Made by a program: the position numbers and the translations under genes
Part shown: positions 57,078 through 64,000 of the stretch, one piece after another
Layout of the letters: each line of letters starts with the position of its first letter
How positions within the stretch are numbered: the stretch's first letter is position 1
The notes under the pieces: generated by a model
Told to the model about the DNA's origin: nothing
Seen by the model: the letters and a program-made list of their open reading frames with translations, nothing else
The model's database searches: none
Source of the DNA: Agromyces aureus
GTDB lineage: Bacteria; Actinomycetota; Actinomycetes; Actinomycetales; Microbacteriaceae
Length of the DNA: 64,000 nucleotides
NCBI RefSeq assembly: GCF_001660485.1
Contig: NZ_CP013979.1
Span: forward strand, 1,426,001 to 1,490,000
Direction: 5' to 3'

Positions 57078-57105
57078 TGCACTCGTGGCGGTCGAGTGCC
57101 AGAAT
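57078..57105 (+). promoter_or_regulatory. groEL promoter
   Basis: TTGCAC (57078-57083) and CAGAAT (57100-57105) with a 16-bp spacer. The first CIRCE-like dyad covers the -35 and spacer, and the perfect CIRCE follows the -10. Confidence 0.6.
57079..57099. promoter_or_regulatory. Degenerate CIRCE (upstream copy)
   Basis: GCACTC-N9-GAGTGC, the 6-bp core of the CIRCE inverted repeat with correct 9-nt spacing. Its centre lies 34 bp from that of the perfect copy. A second HrcA site is likely. Confidence 0.65.
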
Positions 57106-57108
57106 TGA

Positions 57109-58797
<1,689 letters not shown>

Positions 58798-58803
58798 CCT
58801 TGA

Positions 58804-58820
58804 GCGGAGCGTAGCTCCGC
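58804..58820 (+). terminator. Short hairpin after groEL
   Basis: 7-bp arms gcggagc and gctccgc with a GTA loop, 6 nt after the groEL stop. A weaker ACCGGCC/GGCCGGT pairing follows to 58858. Confidence 0.55.
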
Positions 58821-58909
58821 GATGGTCAGGGTCGAGTGACCGGCCCTACCGGCCGGTCGTATCGAGACCCAGTCCGAACCGATCCTCGGCCGTCACGGCC
58901 TGATCAGCG

Positions 58910-58942
58910 CGAAGGGCGCCTCCGTCTCGGAGGCGCCCTTCG
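58910..58942. terminator. Terminator between groEL and WXG100 gene
   Basis: Perfect 15-bp arms cgaagggcgcctccg and cggaggcgcccttcg, 3-nt loop, between convergent genes. Very similar to the one at 48317. Confidence 0.8.
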
Positions 58943-59025
58943 TCGTGCGCGCGGACGTCGTTCGTGCGTGTGCGCGACGTCTGGGCCGTGTGCGGATGTG
59001 CGGATGCGTCACCGAGCAGGAGAGG

Positions 59026-59316
59026 TCAGCGCAGGAAGAGACGGGCGTTGGCCTGCTCGGCCTCGGCGTACTGCGTCGCCGCGACACCCAGGGCCTGATT
59101 GAGCCCGTCGAGGCTCTGCTCGACCTGGAGCTGGGTGGCGCGCCAATCGGAGACGGCACCCTGGAACGCCGTGGCGGCCTGGCCCGACCAGGAGGACTGC
59201 AGGCCGGTGAGCTGGCCGAGGAGCGAGGACACCTCGGACTGGATGCGGCCGATGGTGCCCTTCACGGTTTGGGTCGCTGCGGAGACTTGCGCGGCATCGA
59301 CGTGGTAACTCGACAT
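59026..59316 (-). CDS. WXG100-family (ESAT-6-like) protein
   Basis: 96-aa helical hairpin protein. SSWSGQAATAFQGAVSDWRA contains the W-x-G turn between the two helices; the N-terminal helix is HVDAAQVSAATQTVKGTIGR and the C-terminal LDGLNQALGVAATQYAEAEQ carries the Y-x3-E-like export signal (YAEAE). Such proteins are exported by the ESX/type VII system. No EccC ATPase or partner WXG100 gene is near, so it is an orphan. RBS GAAGGGACCCC precedes ATG 59316. Confidence 0.92.
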   Translation of the reverse strand: MSSYHVDAAQVSAATQTVKGTIGRIQSEVSSLLGQLTGLQSSWSGQAATAFQGAVSDWRATQLQVEQSLDGLNQALGVAATQYAEAEQANARLFLR

Positions 59317-59452
59317 GGGGTCCCTTCGTTCGGTTGATGCCGCAAACGTAGGGCGTCACCCACGCAGGAACCGCGGTTCGACCGAGCACGCTGCACTCGG
59401 TCGTGCGGTGCACCGATGTGGAGGACGAGTGGTCGACGACGCGGGGCGGCGG

Positions 59453-61258
59453 TCAGTCGGAAGACACCGACTGAGGCGCGGCCGCGCTGCCCGCGAGCGG
59501 CAGGAGAACCCGGAACGTGGCGCCGCCGCCCGGCGTCTCGACGACGTCGACCGCGCCGTTGTGGGCCGCGACGATCGAGGACACGATCGCGAGCCCCAGC
59601 CCGGAGCCGCCGGTCTCGCGGGTGCGGGACGTGTCGGCGCGCCAGAACCGCTGGAAGATCTTCTCGCGGATCTGCGGGGGGATGCCCTCGCCGTGGTCCA
59701 CGATCTGGATCATGGCTCGCTCGGTTGCGGGATCCGCGCTGACATGGATGTCGACTGGGCTGTCTTCAGCGGTGAACCGCATGGCGTTGCCCATGAGGTT
59801 CGTGATGACCTGGCGGATCTTGTTCTCCTCCGCGAGGACGACGGCCTGCTGGACACCATTGCGCACGGCCTCGGGCGGGCGGCTCGTCGAGGCGCCCGAA
59901 CCCTTCGGCCCGGCGCCCGAAGTGCCGGGCGGGCGCTTCGATGGGGAGTCCTCGGGCGGGACGGCGACGACCCGTCGTCCGCCGGAGTTCGCGGGATCGG
60001 TCGTGCGCGGACGTCGGTTGCGCAGGCGCGCGAGCGTCGCCCCGGCGAAGGAGATCGCGCCGGTGGCCGGGCGATCGGGCGCCGACCCGCCGAGGGCCGG
60101 CGTGCTGCCGGGCGGCGCGGCCGCGACATCCGCTGCGACGAGATCGTCGGGGGTCGTGACGGTGATGGTTCGACCGGGGTGCGCGGCCATGGCGTCGAGG
60201 GCCGCGTCCCGCGCGAGCGGCACCAGATCGACCTCGGCGAGCTCGAGCGGCTTCGCCTCGTCGAGCCGGGCGAGCGCGAGGAGGTCCTCGACCAGGCCGC
60301 CCATGCGGATGGCCTCCTTCTCGATGCGCTCCATCGCCTGGGCGACGTCCTCGGGGGTCTGCAGGGCGCCCATGCGGTACAGCTCCGCGTAGCCGCGGAC
60401 GGAGACGAGCGGAGTGCGGAGTTCGTGCGACGCGTCGCCGACGAAGCGACGCATCTGGTCGATCGTTCGTGCTCGGTCGCGGAATGCGCGGTCGATGCGG
60501 TTGAGCATGGTGTTCAGCGACCGGTTCAGCCGACCGACCTCGGTGTTCGGGGTCGCGCCGCCGAGGCGTTGGCTGAAGTCTCCGTCGGCGATGGCCGCCG
60601 CCGTGGCCTCGACCTCGCGGAGCGGCGTGAAGGTGGTCGTCACGAGCATGCGCGTGAGTAGGGCGCCCACGAGCACCACGCCGATGCCGAACCCGAGGAA
60701 GATCGTGAGGTACACGGCGATGAGCGACTCGGTGTCCTTCGACGAGATCGCGATGATGATCGGCGAGTAGACGCCGTGCTGGTCGGCGACCATGAGTGCC
60801 GTGACCGCTCTGAACGTCTTGTTGCCGTCGGCGTCCTTCAGCTCGAACACCGTGTACTTGCCGGAGCTCTGCGAATTGATCGCGTTGACCTCGGCCTGCG
60901 TCAGCGTCTCGGGGATGCGCGGAAGGTCCTCGATCGACCGGTCGTCCCAGTTGGTGCCGTCGCGCATGCCGGTCGCGGCGTCGTAGACGGCCACGAACAC
61001 CTGATCGTTGTCGGAGAACGAGCGGGAGTCATTGCTGGGCGCGGAATCAGTTCCGTCGTCGGTAAAGTACTTGTCGAGGCTGCCGCCCGCGATGCCGCCG
61101 AGCTTCGCCGACATCTGATCCTCGACGTACGAGCGCAGCATGGCCGCCGTGCCGATGCCCGAGACGAGCAGGCCGAGGGTCAGCATCAGGACCGTCACAC
61201 CGGTGATCTTGGTGCGCAGCGAGATGCGGTTCCACCGCTCGGAGATCGTCTGATGCAT
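59453..61258 (-). CDS. Two-component sensor histidine kinase with linker insertion
   Basis: 601 aa. Two membrane helices (about 18-40 and 178-205) flank an external sensor of about 135 residues. HAMP follows (TTTFTPLREVEATAAAIADG), then the H-box FVGDASHELRTPLVSVRGYA (H278) and an ATP domain with NLMGNAMRFTAEDSP, DHGEGIPP and TGGSGLGLAIVSS. Residues about 375-464 are a Pro/Ala/Gly/Arg-rich stretch inserted between the dimerisation and ATP domains, not seen in typical kinases. Cognate regulator is 31 bp upstream, in the same operon. Signal unknown; it resembles actinobacterial TcrY/TrcS-type kinases. Confidence 0.93.
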   Translation of the reverse strand: MHQTISERWNRISLRTKITGVTVLMLTLGLLVSGIGTAAMLRSYVEDQMSAKLGGIAGGSLDKYFTDDGTDSAPSNDSRSFSDNDQVFVAVYDAATGMRDGTNWDDRSIEDLPRIPETLTQAEVNAINSQSSGKYTVFELKDADGNKTFRAVTALMVADQHGVYSPIIIAISSKDTESLIAVYLTIFLGFGIGVVLVGALLTRMLVTTTFTPLREVEATAAAIADGDFSQRLGGATPNTEVGRLNRSLNTMLNRIDRAFRDRARTIDQMRRFVGDASHELRTPLVSVRGYAELYRMGALQTPEDVAQAMERIEKEAIRMGGLVEDLLALARLDEAKPLELAEVDLVPLARDAALDAMAAHPGRTITVTTPDDLVAADVAAAPPGSTPALGGSAPDRPATGAISFAGATLARLRNRRPRTTDPANSGGRRVVAVPPEDSPSKRPPGTSGAGPKGSGASTSRPPEAVRNGVQQAVVLAEENKIRQVITNLMGNAMRFTAEDSPVDIHVSADPATERAMIQIVDHGEGIPPQIREKIFQRFWRADTSRTRETGGSGLGLAIVSSIVAAHNGAVDVVETPGGGATFRVLLPLAGSAAAPQSVSSD

Positions 61259-61289
61259 AGCGGGGCGAGTCTAAGTGGTGGACCCTGAG

Positions 61290-61988
61290 TCAGGGCTTGG
61301 AGGCCGAGGACTTCAGCATGTACCCGAACCCGCGCTTCGTCTGGATCAGCGGCTCGGTCGAGTGCTGGTCGAGCTTTCGCCGCAGGTAGGAGATGTAGCT
61401 CTCGACGATGCCGGCGTCGCCGTTGAAGTCGTACTCCCAGACGTGGTCGAGGATCTGCGCCTTCGAGAGCACCCGGTTCGGGTTCAGCATGAGGTAGCGC
61501 AGCAGCTTGAACTCGGTGGGGGAGAGCTCGACGGGCACGTCGCTCACGAGCACCTCGTGGGTGTCCTGATCCATGACGAGCTCGCCGGTGCGGATGACGG
61601 CATCTTCTTCGGCGTGCATCGTGCGGCGCAGGATGGCCTTGATGCGCGCGACGATCTCGTCGAGGCTGAACGGCTTGGTGACGTAGTCGTCGCCGCCGAC
61701 CGTCAGACCCGTGATCTTGTCTTCGGTGTCGTCCTTCGCCGTGAGGAACAGGATCGGCGCCGTGTAGCCGGCCGAACGCAGGCGTTTGGTGACGCCGAAG
61801 CCGTTCATGTCGGGCAGCATGACGTCGAGGATGATCAGGTCGGGTTCCTCTTCGAGGACCGCCGAGATCGTCTGGGCGCCGTTGCCGACCGCTCGCACGG
61901 CGAAGCCGGCGAAGCGGAGGCTCGTGGTCAGCAGGTCGCGGATGTTGGGCTCGTCATCGACGATGAGAATGCGTGGTCCATCGCTCAT
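61290..61988 (-). CDS. OmpR-family response regulator
   Basis: 232 aa. Receiver: ILIVDDEPNIRDLLTTSLRF with the acidic pair, LIILDVMLPDMNGFG with phospho-Asp, FLTAKDDTEDKITG and DDYVTKPFSLDEI. Winged helix: LSPTEFKLLRYLMLNPNRVL, HVWEYDFNGDAGIVESYISY, LRRKLD, RGFGYML. It regulates genes together with the kinase that follows. ATG 61988 (MSDGPRILIV) is preferred because AGAAG lies at a suitable distance; ATG 61997 is possible. In the leader on the minus strand GTTCAGGAAAGTTCCAG may be a direct-repeat self-binding site. Confidence 0.93.
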   Translation of the reverse strand: MSDGPRILIVDDEPNIRDLLTTSLRFAGFAVRAVGNGAQTISAVLEEEPDLIILDVMLPDMNGFGVTKRLRSAGYTAPILFLTAKDDTEDKITGLTVGGDDYVTKPFSLDEIVARIKAILRRTMHAEEDAVIRTGELVMDQDTHEVLVSDVPVELSPTEFKLLRYLMLNPNRVLSKAQILDHVWEYDFNGDAGIVESYISYLRRKLDQHSTEPLIQTKRGFGYMLKSSASKP

Positions 61989-62076
61989 GTTGACCATCTT
62001 CTGCGCACTGGCTGGAACTTTCCTGAACATTCTTCGAGGGTCGTGAAATCCGTGCGCCGAATGGAACACTTGGCCT

Positions 62077-63363
62077 ATGGCCTCACATGAGCGAGTGGTC
62101 GTGGTCGGCGGCGGTCTGACAGCGGCTTCGGCGGTGGATTCGGTCCGCGAGGCGGGCTTCGACGGCGAGGTCGTGGTCGTCGCCGACGAGCGCCGCCCGC
62201 CGCATGAGCGACCGCCGCTCTCGAAGGGCTACCTGAACGGGTCGGATGCCGCGAGCAGCGTCTACCCGCACGATCGCCGCTGGTACGGGCGGCACGGCAT
62301 CGACCTGCGGCTCGGCACGAGCGCGGTCGCACTCGATCCAGCGGCGCACACGGTCGAGGTCGAGGGCGCGGACGGCGTGCACGCCACGCTCGACTACGAC
62401 CGGCTGCTGCTCGCGACGGGTGCGCGCCCGCGCCGGTTCACCGGTCCCGGTGCCGGAGTCGGCGGGGTGCACGTGCTCCGCACGCTGCCCGATTCGACGA
62501 GGTTGCGCACGGCGCTCCGCCGCGGCGACCGGCGGGTCGTGGTGGTCGGCGGCGGCTGGATCGGTCTCGAGGTCGCGGCGGCCGCGCGCGGCTACGGCAA
62601 CGAGGTGACCGTCGTCGTCCGGGGCGAGGAGCCCCTCGAAGCCGCGATCGGTCGAGGTGTCGGCAGCATGTTCCGGGGGCTGCACGAGCAGCACGGCGTC
62701 GTGATCCGCGGTGGGGCGGCCGTCACGGCACTCCGGGGCGAGCGGGGCAAGGTCGCTGCGGTCGTGCTCGGCACCGGTGAGCAGATCGAGGCCGACCTGG
62801 TGGTGTTCGGCATCGGCGCGATCCCGAACGTCGAGCTCGCGACATCCGCCGGCCTGCGCGTCGATGACGGCATCGTGACCGATGCCTCGTTCCGCACGAG
62901 TGCGGCCGACGTGTTCGCCGCCGGCGACGTGGCCTCGGTCTGGAACCCCGTGCTCGAGCGGCACCTGCGCGTCGAGCACTGGGCGAACGCGCTGGCGAGC
63001 GGGGCCGCGGCCGGCCGCGCGCTCGCCGGCGAGCCGGTCGTCTTCGACGAGCTGCCGTACTTCTTCACCGACCAGTACGACCTCGGCATGGAGTATTCGG
63101 GCTACGGAGACCTCGCGGCCGGCGCCGAGCTCGTCGTGCGCGGCGACGTGCCCCTCACCGCGGCGTTCGCGGCCGACACCGAGCGGCAGGGCATCGTCTT
63201 CTGGCTCGCGGCCGACGGTCGCGTCGTGGCCGGCATGAACGTCAACGTGTGGGACGTGAACGAGCAGGTGCAACGGTTGATCAGGTCGGGGCGGGTGGTC
63301 TCGCGCGACGAACTCGCCGACCCGTCGGTGCCGCTCGACGCGCTCGCCGGGGACGCCTCGTGA
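62077..63363 (+). CDS. FAD-dependent pyridine nucleotide-disulfide-type oxidoreductase (ferredoxin reductase-like)
   Basis: 428 aa. FAD-binding VVVVGGGLTAASAVDSVREA near the N-terminus, LLATGARPRR, NAD(P)-binding VVVVGGGWIGLEVAAAARGY, and the second FAD motif VFAAGDVASVWNP. The C-terminal reductase domain (FFTDQYDLGMEYSGYGDL) follows. No active-site Cys pair is present, so it belongs with ferredoxin/rubredoxin reductases of oxygenase systems rather than with disulfide reductases. The partner ferredoxin is unknown. It overlaps the folP-like gene by four bases (GTGA), so both are coupled. Confidence 0.92.
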   Translation: MASHERVVVVGGGLTAASAVDSVREAGFDGEVVVVADERRPPHERPPLSKGYLNGSDAASSVYPHDRRWYGRHGIDLRLGTSAVALDPAAHTVEVEGADGVHATLDYDRLLLATGARPRRFTGPGAGVGGVHVLRTLPDSTRLRTALRRGDRRVVVVGGGWIGLEVAAAARGYGNEVTVVVRGEEPLEAAIGRGVGSMFRGLHEQHGVVIRGGAAVTALRGERGKVAAVVLGTGEQIEADLVVFGIGAIPNVELATSAGLRVDDGIVTDASFRTSAADVFAAGDVASVWNPVLERHLRVEHWANALASGAAAGRALAGEPVVFDELPYFFTDQYDLGMEYSGYGDLAAGAELVVRGDVPLTAAFAADTERQGIVFWLAADGRVVAGMNVNVWDVNEQVQRLIRSGRVVSRDELADPSVPLDALAGDAS

Positions 63364-64000
63364 CGACCGCGTCCTCCGCTGAAGCGGCGACCGGGCATCA
63401 GGCGACGACGCCCGCGGCCCGAGCGATGGTCCGCACCATCGGCCCGCGCACGTTCGACTTCGCTCGCGAGGTCGCGGTGATGGCGATCGTGAACCGCACG
63501 CCCGACTCCTTCTACGACCGGGGTCGCACCGATGCGCTCGACGCCGCGGTCGCGGCCGGGCGACGGGCGATCGCCGATGGCGCCGACTGGATCGACATCG
63601 GCGGCGCGAAGTTCGCACCCGGCCCGCCGGTGCCGGTGGCCGAGGAGATCGAACGGGTCGTGCCCGTGGTCGCGGCGCTCGCCGATGCCGGCGCGGTCAT
63701 CTCGGTCGACACGTTCCACGCCGAGGTCGCCAGGGCGGCGATCGCCGCTGGGGCGCACGTGATCAACGACACCACGGGCCTGAGCGATCCGGGCATGGCG
63801 GCGGTCCTCGCCGAGACCGGGGCTTCGGTGGTCGTCACGCACAGCCTCGCGACACCGCGGACGCCGCTGCCGTCGCCGCGGTACGGCGATGTCGTGCTCG
63901 AGGTCGCCGACTACCTGCGCGAGCGGATTGCGCGCGCCGAGGCGGCGGGCGTCGCATCCGATCGCATCATCATCGATCCGGGTCACGACCTGAACAAGCA
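63360..64000 (+). CDS. Dihydropteroate synthase-like protein, FolP2 type (3' end cut by window)
   Basis: At least 213 codons are visible from GTG 63360. The DHPS barrel is recognisable by VAVMAIVNRTPDSFYDRGRT, then ADGADWIDIGGAKFAPGPPV, ISVDTFHAEVARAAIAAGAH and VINDTTGLSDP. In true FolP the second motif is GGESTRPG; here it is GGAKFAPG, and the first has NRTPDSFYD rather than NVTPDSFSD. This resembles mycobacterial FolP2, which has been reported not to complement DHPS activity. So folate synthesis should not be assumed. It is coupled to the preceding oxidoreductase by a GTGA overlap and ends at the window edge. Confidence 0.82.
   Translation, partial: MTTASSAEAATGHQATTPAARAMVRTIGPRTFDFAREVAVMAIVNRTPDSFYDRGRTDALDAAVAAGRRAIADGADWIDIGGAKFAPGPPVPVAEEIERVVPVVAALADAGAVISVDTFHAEVARAAIAAGAHVINDTTGLSDPGMAAVLAETGASVVVTHSLATPRTPLPSPRYGDVVLEVADYLRERIARAEAAGVASDRIIIDPGHDLNK

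Noticed and set aside
61260..62069. Earlier start for the response regulator at 62069
   Set aside because: The extra residues are not response-regulator-like and would cover the promoter gap; AGAAG before ATG 61988 fits better.

Overview
This window is chromosomal DNA from a very high-GC Gram-positive actinobacterium, most likely Microbacteriaceae (an Agromyces-like organism). The basis is strong G/C third positions, actinobacterial gene blocks (pst, glnR-type regulator, gpmA-phoU-senX3-regX3, lpqE-carD-ispDF-cysS-rlmB), CIRCE control of groEL, F420-type enzymes, a WXG100 protein, and many genes whose -10 box lies only 6-8 nt before the start codon (leaderless mRNAs). A GGATGCC element and its palindrome GGATGCCGCGGCATCC recur throughout.

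Layout. 1-3.8 kb: a secreted GH20 hexosaminidase (cut by the left edge) and glyA-folD behind a ZTP riboswitch. 3.9-7.6 kb: a three-gene nonulosonate cassette (cytidylyltransferase-phosphatase fusion, synthase, glycosyltransferase), read here as a Kdn or teichulosonic-acid type surface glycan pathway. 7.6-10.6 kb: gamma carbonic anhydrase, amino acid permease, YbaK and GNAT proteins. 10.6-14.9 kb: galactose metabolism, galTK divergent from a DeoR repressor with paired operators, then galM. 14.9-20.3 kb: MarP-like protease, F420-type oxidoreductase, tRNA-Lys with a structured intergenic region and an HNH nuclease, an unknown protein and a PabC-like lyase. 20.5-28 kb: chitin module, a large LuxR-type regulator followed by two secreted GH18 chitinases sharing an upstream 16-bp dyad.

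28-43.3 kb: phosphate and nitrogen homeostasis. It holds pstSCAB, ppk-mutT1 and a GlnR-like regulator, then nitrobindin, YgfZ, a methyltransferase, gpmA, phoU and senX3-regX3. PHO-box-like repeats lie before pstS and ppk, so phosphate import and polyphosphate turnover are probably one regulon under SenX3-RegX3 or a PhoP-type regulator. 43.3-48.3 kb: lpqE-like lipoprotein, carD, ispDF fusion, cysS, rlmB. 48.4-57 kb: DUF4032 protein, a sugar-ABC ATPase without permease, DsbA-like protein, tRNA-Thr, transporter, nitroreductase, msrB, two small cell-envelope-type proteins, cold-shock protein and a DUF3048 lipoprotein. 57-64 kb: groEL with two CIRCE elements, a WXG100 protein, a two-component pair, an FAD oxidoreductase and a FolP2-like protein cut by the right edge.

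Most of the window is ordinary core actinobacterial chromosome. The parts that most deserve follow-up are the iterated palindrome, the compact nonulosonate cassette, the LuxR/chitinase shared dyad, and two structured intergenic regions at 17.6 kb and 19.3 kb. All assignments come from reading the sequence; no database search was run.
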